Below, in pieces: positions 9,756-19,312 of a DNA stretch of 35,645 nt. Source of the stretch: a bacterium (lineage in GTDB: Bacteria > Patescibacteriota > Dojkabacteria > JAKAPS01 > JAJZLI01); contig DAIDGT010000008.1 in NCBI GenBank assembly GCA_027459825.1, positions 1 through 35,645 of the forward strand, in the 5' to 3' direction. Both the position numbers and the translations under genes were made by a program. How positions within the stretch are numbered: position 1 is the stretch's first letter; each line of letters begins with the position of its first letter. The notes below the pieces were generated by a model. It saw only the letters and a program-made list of their open reading frames with translations. It searched no databases and was not told where the DNA came from.

Positions 9756-10982
9756 TTATGCCCTTTGTGAAATACCTTGATTTCGCAGAGCTTTCCATTG
9801 TATATATTTATGTATTTGGTGTAAATTTAAAGTAGGGAATAGTGCAATTGCCATTCTTAGTTCTTGTTTAAGGCCATTCTTTTTAGCAATATCAATGATT
9901 TCCATTAATTTATTTCTGTACCTTTGTGTATTTTGGTCAGCTCTTATTCTCATTGACCAGTAAAACTGTGTAAGGTCATGATCTTTATCTTCCTTTGCTT
10001 TTAAATATTGATTTCTTAATAACAGTGATAGTCGTATTTGTTCATACCTTTCTGTTTTTTCTTCCCCCGTGTTATATAGTGATTCAAAATTTGCTAAAAC
10101 TTCTGCTTTTAGTCCTAAATTAAATAATCTCACTCCTCTTCTTATTGTTCTTCTCGTATTGCCAGTTACAATTCTTGCTCCATGTTCAATTAATATTGAT
10201 AACACATTAACATGTTCCTTTATTGCTTCAAATGTTAATACTTTATTTTCAATCTCGAAATCAAAAGCTTCTTCATACTTATGTACTCCTTCATGCCTTG
10301 CAGTCTCCTTTGTTCTTTCTGGCTGATTAGGTCTTACTACTACTACATTTATTGGCAAATATCTAAGGCTTTCTCCTTTCTCTCCTGAGGCTATGTCCAT
10401 TCCTATAATTTGAGCAACTTCTCTTGGCACAAATACTGTAAAGTAAAAATGACTTTCTTTTACAGAAAATGGTAACTCTTGTAATGTTTGTTTAGATATC
10501 CTTTGCTTATCTCCTGCCTTGCGAAGATATTTGTAGACTAGAGGTAGTGTAATTCCTTCTCTTTTTAGCTCTTGCATTTGCGCAATATTCCTCCTTAGCA
10601 TTTCTATCCCTGCTTTTATTGTCGCTATAAACCTTACTTCAGGATCTTCCAATAGTTGCCTCATAATACTTGCTTCATGAGTAGATATGCTTTTTACACC
10701 TTGTAATTTCTTTGATTTTCCTCCTATGATCTCATCTTTTCTTTTACTTTTTATAAGGAGGGTTGTTAGTGTCTCTGCTTCGTTTTTTCTTTCTTGATCA
10801 ATATTTTGTTCTAGTACCCATTGTTGTATTAATGCCTTAGCTAATAGAAGTTTGTCCTCAGGCGTACCCCCTTCTTCTTCTAATACAGAAGCCATTGTTA
10901 TAAGGAAAGATACCTTGTTGTCTATTTCCTCATTCCCTTTATTAGTTTCGTATTGTTGTGATAATATTCCTTCACATTCCAT
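9756..10982 (-). CDS. Uncharacterised protein with HExxH (HEGVH) motif, putative zincin-like
   Basis: TARHEGVHKYEEAF motif at about 10281-10295, followed by LKAEVLANFES, a candidate third-ligand helix; no recognised family. Confidence 0.75.
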   Translation of the reverse strand: MECEGILSQQYETNKGNEEIDNKVSFLITMASVLEEEGGTPEDKLLLAKALIQQWVLEQNIDQERKNEAETLTTLLIKSKRKDEIIGGKSKKLQGVKSISTHEASIMRQLLEDPEVRFIATIKAGIEMLRRNIAQMQELKREGITLPLVYKYLRKAGDKQRISKQTLQELPFSVKESHFYFTVFVPREVAQIIGMDIASGEKGESLRYLPINVVVVRPNQPERTKETARHEGVHKYEEAFDFEIENKVLTFEAIKEHVNVLSILIEHGARIVTGNTRRTIRRGVRLFNLGLKAEVLANFESLYNTGEEKTERYEQIRLSLLLRNQYLKAKEDKDHDLTQFYWSMRIRADQNTQRYRNKLMEIIDIAKKNGLKQELRMAIALFPTLNLHQIHKYIQWKALRNQGISQRA

Positions 10983-11029
10983 ACGAAAGGCATTATATCA
11001 TGAGTTATTTAACATTTATTAATTTTTGT

Positions 11030-11983
11030 TTATGGATTTCTTTGTTTTAATACAAAATACATGTAAGTGATGGCGAGATATGTCATTGGTATTGTTACAA
11101 CTAACCCAACTAATAGGCATAAAATCCCTGCTGTATTAATAAGTCCAAGAAGGAATATTAACCAGAATACATTTCCTACATTTCCCTTTGTTACTTTAAA
11201 GCTTTCCTTAAAAGATCTTATTATTGTTGATTTATGAGCTATTATGGGTAGTGGCCATAAATAATATGCGCATATTAGGTATATCCCTACAAAAACTACA
11301 GCTATGAATACTGGAATCAGTAATATTAATAGTAAGAGTTGGTGATATACCACAAAAATTAATGACATAACTACAATTGAGATAAACAATGCTATGTATA
11401 ATAATCCAACGCATATTAATGCAACTATCTCTCCTCCAATAAATCGTAGTATTATATTTTTAATGTTAAAAAATATTTTAAATGAAGCTTTTCCTCCGTT
11501 ATATATTTCAATAGATACCCTGTACATTCCAATGGTGAATACTGTTCCTATACATAAAATTATGACCTCTAATATTATCTTTTTTGTAATGTAATATGTG
11601 CTAAATGTATTTACAGGCAATCCATGTGTAGGTGTTGTTCCTAAAATAAGGTTTATTATTATTATCGCAATTGCAAATGCAGCTATTATTAAAAAGAAAT
11701 TTCCTAAATTCCCGAGGGATTCTTTCCATGCAAATTTTATTGCATCTGACACTCTAAATTTTACTGATAGTATCTTATTTGTTGAATTAGATTTTCTGTC
11801 TTTTGTATTAGGGTTATCTGATTCGTCTGCAATATTTGGATTCCTCCATATGGTATTTATAGATGATTTTCTATTTTCATTATCATCCATTTTAGATGTA
11901 TTTTCTATTTGAGTGTCTTGTGGTGGTATACTCTGTGTATTTGTATCTTCTAAGGGATTATTGTCTGTATTGGTATTATCCAT
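11030..11983 (-). CDS. Multi-TM membrane protein (DUF975/GPDPase-membrane-domain-like)
   Basis: Hydrophilic N-tail then about six TM segments; AIKFAWKESLGNLGNFFLI and SFKVTKGNVGNVFWLIFLLGLINTAGILCLLVGLVVTIPMTYLAITYMYF pattern. Confidence 0.75.
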   Translation of the reverse strand: MDNTNTDNNPLEDTNTQSIPPQDTQIENTSKMDDNENRKSSINTIWRNPNIADESDNPNTKDRKSNSTNKILSVKFRVSDAIKFAWKESLGNLGNFFLIIAAFAIAIIIINLILGTTPTHGLPVNTFSTYYITKKIILEVIILCIGTVFTIGMYRVSIEIYNGGKASFKIFFNIKNIILRFIGGEIVALICVGLLYIALFISIVVMSLIFVVYHQLLLLILLIPVFIAVVFVGIYLICAYYLWPLPIIAHKSTIIRSFKESFKVTKGNVGNVFWLIFLLGLINTAGILCLLVGLVVTIPMTYLAITYMYFVLKQRNP

Positions 11984-12023
11984 ACTTTAAACTATAATAC
12001 TCTCTCTGGTTAAAAAATCAATA

Positions 12024-14201
12024 TTAAGTAACAATAGGATATTTACAGTACATTAATACTTCCTCTTGATTTTCTAATACATTTAATTCCTTGAGTTTTA
12101 TATATATTAACTCTGTTATAAATGGAATAAATGGATGCATTAATTTTAAGTTTTGGTAAAGTGTAAATACTAACTCTGCTTTTATTTCCAAATTTGATAT
12201 TTCTTTTGTTTTTTCAATATAAATATCACAATAATAGTGGTGATAAAATTGCTCTATATTAAATGCTGCTTTTCCAAATTCAAAATTATTCATTTTTTTT
12301 GAAATATCTTCTATGTGTTTATTGATTTTTGTTTTAATAATTGATTTTTGTGTAAACTTCAGATTTTCCCTTATATATTTTTTATCTTTCTCATCTAATT
12401 CTTCTAACTGTAGTATTATATATCTTGAACTGTTATATACTTTATTAATAAAATTTCTAAACCCTCTTACTTTTTCATCAAAAAGCTTAAAATCCTGGTC
12501 AGGTGCATTTCCTGATATTAATGATAGTCTTAGCGCATCTGTTCCATATTTATGTATTATCTCCTGTGGATCTATGCCATTTCCTTTAGATTTAGATTGT
12601 TTTTTACCTTCCTTATCTAATGCAAGTCCGTGTAAATAGACTTCTTGGAAAGGTACTTTCCCTGTTTTGTATATACCCATCATTACCATTCGTGCTACCC
12701 AGAAAAGTAGAATATCTCTCCCTGTTTCCATTACACTTGTTGGATAAAATTCTTTAAAATCTTCTGACTTTATCCCTCCCATACAAGAGTATGGCCACTG
12801 TGAAGATGAAAACCATGTATCCAGTATATCTGTGTCCTGTATAACATTTCTTCCACATTTTGGACATTTTGTAATTTTTTTAGTACTTACAGTAATCTCT
12901 CCGCATCCAAGAATTTTTTCAGTTATATCTCCATTTTTATCTATTTTTGTAACTTTACCTTCACAATAATATACAGGTATTGATTGTCCCCACCATAGTT
13001 GTCTGGAGATACACCAGTCTTCCAAGTTTTCTAACCATCTTATGTAGTTTTTCTCTTGTCTTTTGGGATATATTGAAAATTTCTTTTGTTCTAATGCCTC
13101 TATTGCTTTTCTTGCAAGGTCCTGTGTTTTTATAAACCACTGATATGATATTAATGGTTCAATAATGGAGTTACATCTTTCACAGATTTGAGTGTTGTGA
13201 ACAATTTCTTCTATCTTTATTATAAGTCCTGCTTCTTGTAGATCTTTAGCTACAGCATCTCTTGCCTCTTTTACTTTCATCCCTTTATATTTCCCGTATG
13301 TTATTCTGCCATGTTCATCTATGATTGATATAATTGGGAGGTTATTCTCTGTAGCTATTTCAAAGTCGTCCTTTGAATGCCCTGGAGTTACTTTTAATAC
13401 TCCTGTTCCAAATTTTATATCTACCTTTGTTGAAGATACTACAGGTAGAATTTTTTTCCCTCCAATAGATTCTATTTCTATTGTTTTTCCTATTAGATGT
13501 TTGTATCTTTTGTCTTTTGGGTTTACTGCAATTGCAGTATCTGCCATCACTGTTTCTGGTCTTGTTGTAGCTATAACTAAATCTCCATATTTGATGTAAT
13601 ATAACGAGGATATTTCTTCTTTATATTCAGTATCTATATCTGCAAGGGCTGTATGACACCTTGGACAGTAGTTTATTATTCTCTTTCCTCTGTATATTAA
13701 ATTATCATTATACATTTGTATAAAGGTTTCATAGACCGTTTTTGTCAGTTGAGGGTCAAGTGTAAATTTTTCTCTACTAAAATCTGCAGAAAGCCCAATA
13801 CTCTTCTCTTGGTTTCTTGCATTATTTGCATTGTCTATTGTAAATTCCATGCATCTTTTATAAAATTCTTCTCTTCCCAGATCTCTCTTTTTGATGCCCT
13901 GTTTTTCAAGGAATTTTTCAAAGACAACTTCTGTTTGTATACTTGCATGGTCTTTTCCTGGGATAAGTAATACTTTATCTCCTATCATTCTATGATATCT
14001 GCCCATAATATCTTGGTATGTGTATCCTGTCATGTGTCCTACATGTAAATTAGCATTTGCATTAGGAGGTGGTAGGGTAATAGTGAATGTTTTCTCTCTC
14101 CCTTTTTTGTATTCTGGTTTAAAGTAAGGTTTACTCTCCCAAAATTTTAGAATTTCTTTTTCGTATTTTTGAGGATCATACGATGTGTTTTTTATGTCCA
14201 T
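12024..14201 (-). CDS. valS: Valine--tRNA ligase
   Basis: Class I aaRS motifs HVGHM (HIGH) and KQSKSKGN (KMSKS); ATTRPETVMADTAIAVNP editing-domain motif; EDWCISRQLWWGQSIPVYYC; zinc-like CxxC pairs. Confidence 0.95.
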   Translation of the reverse strand: MDIKNTSYDPQKYEKEILKFWESKPYFKPEYKKGREKTFTITLPPPNANANLHVGHMTGYTYQDIMGRYHRMIGDKVLLIPGKDHASIQTEVVFEKFLEKQGIKKRDLGREEFYKRCMEFTIDNANNARNQEKSIGLSADFSREKFTLDPQLTKTVYETFIQMYNDNLIYRGKRIINYCPRCHTALADIDTEYKEEISSLYYIKYGDLVIATTRPETVMADTAIAVNPKDKRYKHLIGKTIEIESIGGKKILPVVSSTKVDIKFGTGVLKVTPGHSKDDFEIATENNLPIISIIDEHGRITYGKYKGMKVKEARDAVAKDLQEAGLIIKIEEIVHNTQICERCNSIIEPLISYQWFIKTQDLARKAIEALEQKKFSIYPKRQEKNYIRWLENLEDWCISRQLWWGQSIPVYYCEGKVTKIDKNGDITEKILGCGEITVSTKKITKCPKCGRNVIQDTDILDTWFSSSQWPYSCMGGIKSEDFKEFYPTSVMETGRDILLFWVARMVMMGIYKTGKVPFQEVYLHGLALDKEGKKQSKSKGNGIDPQEIIHKYGTDALRLSLISGNAPDQDFKLFDEKVRGFRNFINKVYNSSRYIILQLEELDEKDKKYIRENLKFTQKSIIKTKINKHIEDISKKMNNFEFGKAAFNIEQFYHHYYCDIYIEKTKEISNLEIKAELVFTLYQNLKLMHPFIPFITELIYIKLKELNVLENQEEVLMYCKYPIVT

Positions 14202-14317
14202 ATAAATTGGAATTATACATTAAACTTTATATTTATTGAACAAGAGAGTGTTAATATAATACTGGTATCCATACTACTTGTATTTTTACAAAAAGTGATA
14301 TCTTTAGGATTCATTTT

Positions 14318-14346
14318 TTGACAAATTTGAGTAGATGTGATATCTT
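14318..14346 (+). promoter_or_regulatory. Predicted promoter for the ATPase gene
   Basis: TTGACA (14318-14323), 17-nt spacer, TATCTT (14341-14346); ATG 11 nt downstream. Confidence 0.55.
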
Positions 14347-14357
14347 GTAGTTTATAT

Positions 14358-15503
14358 ATGATAAAAAGATTTTATGACAACAAGATAGAAAATCTTATAG
14401 CACCTAATAAGGTTTTAGTAGTATTTGGCCCCAGAAGAGTAGGAAAGACAACCCTTCTGGAATCCTTTATTAATAGAACAAAACTAAAATTTCGTTATGA
14501 TAATGGAGGAAATTTGGATATCCAGGATGTCCTTTCTTCCAGAAGATTATCTTTAATTACAGAATATGTAGGAGATAACGAGCTTCTTATTATTGATGAA
14601 GCACAAAAAATTCCATATATAGGAGAAGCGTTAAAATTAATTGTAGATTCTTTTGATAACATTAGGGTAGTTGTTACAGGGTCATCTTCTTTTGACCTTT
14701 TAGGGCAAGTTGGAGAACCTCTTGTTGGCAGGAGAAACGTTATTACATTATATCCTATTGCTGCAAAAGAATTATTAGAATTATATGGATCAAATAAATT
14801 TGATTTTAATCAACATTTAGAAGATCTTTTAGTTTTTGGAAGTTATCCTGAGGTTATTATATCAAGATATTCGTCTGAAAAAATTGAAATTTTGAAAGAT
14901 TTGGTTAATTCTTATTTATTAAAGGATATTTTATCGCTTGATAATATTAAGGATTCTCGTTTTATTAGGGATTTGTTAATGCTACTTGCATATCAAATCG
15001 GAAACGAAGTTTCATTTTCAGAATTGGCAGGAGAGCTTAGTGTAAATGTCAAAACGATACAAAGATATCTGGATCTTTTAGAAAAAACTTTTGTTATATA
15101 TCACCTAAGTGGTTATAGTAAAAATTTACGTACTGCTATTACAAGTAAAAATAAATATTATTTTTTCGATAATGGTGTGAGAAATGCTATTATAGATCAA
15201 TTCAATAATGTAAAATTGAGAGATAATAAAGATGTAGGTCGGCTTTGGGAGAATTATTTAATGATGGAACGAATGAAAAACAGGAGTTATTCAAAAGAGT
15301 TTTATGGAGCTAGTTACTTTTTGAGAACATATAATCAAGAAGAAATTGATCTTATAGAAGACAAAGATGGTATTTTACATGGATTTGAATTTAAGTGGTC
15401 CGAAAAAAAACGCCAGAGAGCTCCTTATATATGGAAAAGTACATATGCAAATTCTACGTATAAAGTTATTAATAGGAAGAATTATTTATCTTTTATTACT
15501 TAA
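14358..15503 (+). CDS. AAA ATPase with C-terminal DUF4143-type domain
   Basis: Walker A FGPRRVGKTTL, Walker B ELLIIDEAQK, VVVTGSSSFDLL; C-terminal winged-helix/nuclease-like region. Start set to ATG 14358 because the tracked GTG 14337 lies inside a predicted promoter. Confidence 0.88.
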   Translation: MIKRFYDNKIENLIAPNKVLVVFGPRRVGKTTLLESFINRTKLKFRYDNGGNLDIQDVLSSRRLSLITEYVGDNELLIIDEAQKIPYIGEALKLIVDSFDNIRVVVTGSSSFDLLGQVGEPLVGRRNVITLYPIAAKELLELYGSNKFDFNQHLEDLLVFGSYPEVIISRYSSEKIEILKDLVNSYLLKDILSLDNIKDSRFIRDLLMLLAYQIGNEVSFSELAGELSVNVKTIQRYLDLLEKTFVIYHLSGYSKNLRTAITSKNKYYFFDNGVRNAIIDQFNNVKLRDNKDVGRLWENYLMMERMKNRSYSKEFYGASYFLRTYNQEEIDLIEDKDGILHGFEFKWSEKKRQRAPYIWKSTYANSTYKVINRKNYLSFIT

Positions 15504-15616
15504 TCAATAGAAGATACTTATTCTTACCAAGATACACAAGTATGCCATTTAATGTTTTATGAGAAGAAAATTAGGAATATCTACACATACAAAGTTTCTA
15601 TTCTATGGCATAAAAA

Positions 15617-15936
15617 GATAATGGGTTGGAATTTAGAGGATATTTTGATAAATCTCTAAAAGATAAAGGCTACATTCATTTATTTATTTATCCAAGATGT
15701 CCTAAGATTAATGCATATGTGGAAAGATCAAACAGAACATTGCAAGAAGAGTTTATTAAACACCATCTAAGTTCATTGCATATATCCCTGGATCAATTTA
15801 ACAGGGAATTAATAGATTATCTAGTGTGGCACAATACTAAGAGGGACATATGTCTTTGGGAAATTTATCACCTATGCAATATTGTTTAAAATTCATCCCT
15901 TCCTCCCATATGTTATGGACTCATACACTTAATTGA
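15617..15936 (+). pseudogene. IS481-like transposase (rve integrase core) remnant, 5'-truncated and frameshifted
   Basis: DNGLEFRGYFDKSLKDKGYIHLFIYPRCPKINAYVERSNRTLQEEFIKHH...IDYLVWHNTKR, then continuation in another frame: HMSLGNLSPMQYCLKFIPSSHMLWTHTLN*. One-nt loss near 15845. Confidence 0.88.
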
Positions 15937-15967
15937 CAAAATTATGTTTTTATGGCAATATGGTTTT

Positions 15968-16192
15968 ATGGATAAAAAAGAAAAAATTACAATTAAGATT
16001 CATAAAGATATTATGGATTTTATTCGTTATAAGGCTTTTGAAAGTAAAGATTCTATCCAGAATATAGTTAATAATTTAATTATTTCGGGTTGGTATAATG
16101 AGGGGTTTGATAAAATATTGGAAATTCGTAAAAGAAGTAAAATTGGCAAAAATTCTATATTAATAGATGAAAATAGGAGGATGATGAAATGA
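15968..16192 (+). CDS. Putative antitoxin (VapB-like) of type II TA pair
   Basis: Small ORF directly upstream of and overlapping (ATGA) a PIN-domain gene; MDKKEKITIKIHKDIMDFIRYKAFES suggests a DNA-binding N-terminus. Start set to 15968 rather than 15944. Confidence 0.7.
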   Translation: MDKKEKITIKIHKDIMDFIRYKAFESKDSIQNIVNNLIISGWYNEGFDKILEIRKRSKIGKNSILIDENRRMMK

Positions 16193-16632
16193 GAAGGATT
16201 ATTTTAGATACTTCTGTTGTTATAAAATGGTTTTTGAGAGATGAAGATGATGTTGACGTTTCTGACATGTTGTTTGAAGATTTTAGAAATAAAAAAATTT
16301 TAGTTTCTGAACCTTATTTAATTGATTATGAGTTGAGTAATGTTATTTCCCTAGCCGTTAAAAGAAATAGAATCTCCTTAGATGATGGTGCTGAGCTTAT
16401 AGATAAGTTTCACTCACTTCCTATCATAAAACATACTTTTACTATAGAGAATACTATTCAGGTTTTCCATAATTCCTTAAATTTAAATATAAGTTCATAT
16501 GATTCATATTATGTAACTCTTTCTGAATATTTTAATGCTCCTTTTTATACTGCAGATATTTCATTAGTCAAAAAATGCTTTGGTGTTATAAAAAATATCA
16601 AAGAATTAAGTAGTTATAAAAAAGATAGGTAA
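16189..16632 (+). CDS. PIN-domain toxin, VapC-like
   Basis: ILDTSVVIKWFLRDED, EPYLIDYELSNVISLAVKRNRIS, SSYDSYYVTLSEYFNAPFYTADISLVKK: conserved acidic PIN residues; strong SD (AGGAGG). Confidence 0.88.
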   Translation: MRRIILDTSVVIKWFLRDEDDVDVSDMLFEDFRNKKILVSEPYLIDYELSNVISLAVKRNRISLDDGAELIDKFHSLPIIKHTFTIENTIQVFHNSLNLNISSYDSYYVTLSEYFNAPFYTADISLVKKCFGVIKNIKELSSYKKDR

Positions 16633-16717
16633 TACATTATTAGTATGTTTATTTTTATATTCATGTTACTTATATATAACCTCCCAAACCTGCACTCTTG
16701 TTTCTATATTTATTAAT

Positions 16718-16746
16718 TTTACAAAACTTGATAAAAGTGTAATAAT
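16718..16746 (+). promoter_or_regulatory. Predicted promoter for rmlACD
   Basis: TTTACA (16718-16723), 16-nt spacer, TAATAAT (16740-16746); ATG at 16758. Confidence 0.4.
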
Positions 16747-16757
16747 CCTTTTATCTT

Positions 16758-17840
16758 ATGAAAGGTCTAATTACTGCAGGTGGCAGGGGTACTAGACTCA
16801 GGCCGATTACTCATACTAAAAATAAGCATCTTATTCCGATAGCAGGTAAGCCTCTTATTGTTTATGCTATTGAGGCTTTAAAAGACGCTGGTATTACTGA
16901 TATTGGTATAACATATAATCATGACTTGGAGTCCTTAGTTAATACTCTTGGTGATGGAAAGGAACTTGGGGTCTCTATTACATATATTCACCAGCCTAGT
17001 CCAATTGGATTAGCTGATTGTGTTCGTGTTGCAAAAGATTTTATTAAGGAGGACTCTTTTGTTTTCTTCCTTGGAGATAATATGGTTGCTGGTGGTATTA
17101 GTAATTTTGTTAAAGAATTTCAAAAATCAAAATCTAATTTCCTATTGCTTCTTGCTCAAGTTCCTGATCCTCAGAGATTTGGAGTGCCTGTATTTGATAA
17201 AAAAGGAAACCTTATTGGGGTAGAGGAGAAACCTCAAAACCCTAAGAGTAATATGGCTGTAACAGGAATATACATTTATGATAAAAATGTATTTAAAGCT
17301 TTTGAAGGGGTTGATGCTATAAAGCCGTCGGCAAGAGGAGAACTTGAAATTTCTGATGTTCATCAATATCTTATTGATCATGGTTTTAGTGTGAAAGCTG
17401 TTAATGCAACAGGTTGGTGGAAAGATACTGGACAGGGACGTGATTTACTCCTTGCAAATAGACTTATACTCGAAAAGCATATTGATTTTAAAATTAGTAA
17501 AACTTCTTTTATATCGGCGGATTCTGATATACAAGGGAATATTTCTCTCGGTAATAACTCCAAGATTATTAATAGTACTCTCAGAGGCCCAATATATATA
17601 GGAGATAATACAGTAATAGAAAATTCTTATATAGGTCCATTTACATCTATTGAAAATAACAATATCATTCTTAATAGCGAGATAGAACATTCAATAATTT
17701 TTAATGATAGTAAAATATTTCACATTGAGAATAGAATAGATAATTCTGTTATTGCAAATAATGTTATTATTCAGAAGAGAGTAAAGAAACCTAAAGTTTT
17801 AAATATGATGTTAGGAGATCACTCTAGTATAGAAATTTAA
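16758..17840 (+). CDS. rmlA: Glucose-1-phosphate thymidylyltransferase, long form with left-handed beta-helix C-terminus
   Basis: MKGLITAGGRGTRLRPITHTKNKHLIPIAGKPLIVYAIE, FFLGDNM, GVEEKPQNPKSN, TGWWKDTGQ; hexapeptide-like C-terminal repeats. Confidence 0.93.
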   Translation: MKGLITAGGRGTRLRPITHTKNKHLIPIAGKPLIVYAIEALKDAGITDIGITYNHDLESLVNTLGDGKELGVSITYIHQPSPIGLADCVRVAKDFIKEDSFVFFLGDNMVAGGISNFVKEFQKSKSNFLLLLAQVPDPQRFGVPVFDKKGNLIGVEEKPQNPKSNMAVTGIYIYDKNVFKAFEGVDAIKPSARGELEISDVHQYLIDHGFSVKAVNATGWWKDTGQGRDLLLANRLILEKHIDFKISKTSFISADSDIQGNISLGNNSKIINSTLRGPIYIGDNTVIENSYIGPFTSIENNNIILNSEIEHSIIFNDSKIFHIENRIDNSVIANNVIIQKRVKKPKVLNMMLGDHSSIEI

Positions 17841-17842
17841 TT

Positions 17843-18439
17843 ATGGATGGACTTACTATTTTTAAAGAAACTGAAGAATATAAAATATACAAGACTAAGA
17901 TTGATGGTCTCTTAGTATTTGAAAGACCATTATTTAAAGATAATAGAGGTTTTTATCAAGAATTTGCTAGAACTCCTCCATTAGAAGAGGTTTTGGGTAG
18001 GAAAATTGATATTAAACAGTGGGCACTTTCATACAATAACCCTGGTGTTCTTAGAGGTTTACATGCTGAACCTCAGGATAAGGTTATTACTCCAATTACA
18101 GGCAATGTATTTATTGCTGTTGCAGATATTCGAAAAGATTCTAGTACATTTGGTGAATATCAGTCATTTAATGTAAATCTAGAAGATGTATATACCCCAA
18201 GAAAAACATTTTTCTTATCTGAAGGTTTAGCTAATTCCTTCATGACCTTGGGTACAGTTCCAGTAGAATATTTTTATGCAGTAACTGAAGTATATAAGAC
18301 TTCTGAAGGTAAAAGAGCTATCAGATGGAATGATCCTGATATTAATATAAAATGGCCAGAAGAACCAAAGATAATATCGGATGCAGATGCTAATGTACAT
18401 CCATTTTTGCGAGATGTTTTTCCCGATAAATTTAAATAA
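17843..18439 (+). CDS. rmlC: dTDP-4-dehydrorhamnose 3,5-epimerase-like
   Basis: FKDNRGFYQEFAR, NNPGVLRGLHAEPQDKVITPITGNVFIAVADIRKDSSTFGEY, RAIRWNDPDINIKWP; located between rmlA and rmlD. Confidence 0.88.
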   Translation: MDGLTIFKETEEYKIYKTKIDGLLVFERPLFKDNRGFYQEFARTPPLEEVLGRKIDIKQWALSYNNPGVLRGLHAEPQDKVITPITGNVFIAVADIRKDSSTFGEYQSFNVNLEDVYTPRKTFFLSEGLANSFMTLGTVPVEYFYAVTEVYKTSEGKRAIRWNDPDINIKWPEEPKIISDADANVHPFLRDVFPDKFK

Positions 18440-18446
18440 ATAATAT

Positions 18447-19286
18447 ATGGCAAAAAAAGAGGATATTTTATATACAGGGGCATCTCCTACATCCTTGGTT
18501 GGAAGTAGAGTAGTAGAGTTACTTGGAGGAATTGCTCCATCTCATGAAGAACTAGATATTTTAAAACCAGAGACTTTTACAAAATTTAATCCAAAGGTCT
18601 TAGTTCATTTTGCGGCATTAACTAATGTTAATGGGTGCGAAACTGATCCTGAAAATGCTCATCTTATAAATGTGGTTGGAACAGAGAACCTTGTTCAATA
18701 CTTTGGAAGTAGGGGTGTTAAAATAATATATATATCTACAGACTATGTGTTTGATGGTAAGGAGGGACCTTATGACGAAGATGCTACTCCAAACCCTATA
18801 AATATTTATGGAAAAACAAAATTAGAGGGAGAGAAGATTGTAACTTCTACATCTGGAGCAAATACTATTATTAGGATTGCATTTCCATACAGATTATCTG
18901 GAACAAAATCTGATACTCTAAGATGGATTATTGGATCAATAATGGACAAAAAAGAAGTTTCTGTATTTGATAATCTTAAGGCGAATTTTACATTTATAGA
19001 TGATATTGCAAATGCATTAACTCAAGCTATAGAGAAAGATTTTAAGGGTATTCTACATGTTACTGGAAATGAAATTAGTACTGTATATGAAATTGCAAAT
19101 ATGGTAGTTGATACTTTAGGTAAGGAATATTCTCAATATGTTAAGCCTAAGCATTTTGAGGTAAGTGATGGAGTTGCTGATCGTCCGTTAAATGGAGGTC
19201 TAATTTCTCAATATAAAGAAACTTTAGGTATAAAAATGACCCCTCTTATAGATAATATAAGAAAAATCATTAATTCTAGGAAGTAA
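18447..19286 (+). CDS. rmlD: dTDP-4-dehydrorhamnose reductase-like
   Basis: VLVHFAALTNVNGCETDPENAHLINVVGTENL, IYISTDYVFDGKEGPYDEDATPNPINIYGKTKLEGE (SDR Ser/Thr, YxxxK). Confidence 0.9.
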   Translation: MAKKEDILYTGASPTSLVGSRVVELLGGIAPSHEELDILKPETFTKFNPKVLVHFAALTNVNGCETDPENAHLINVVGTENLVQYFGSRGVKIIYISTDYVFDGKEGPYDEDATPNPINIYGKTKLEGEKIVTSTSGANTIIRIAFPYRLSGTKSDTLRWIIGSIMDKKEVSVFDNLKANFTFIDDIANALTQAIEKDFKGILHVTGNEISTVYEIANMVVDTLGKEYSQYVKPKHFEVSDGVADRPLNGGLISQYKETLGIKMTPLIDNIRKIINSRK

Positions 19287-19312
19287 CTTTATTTATTGAT
19301 TATTTTTTTCGC

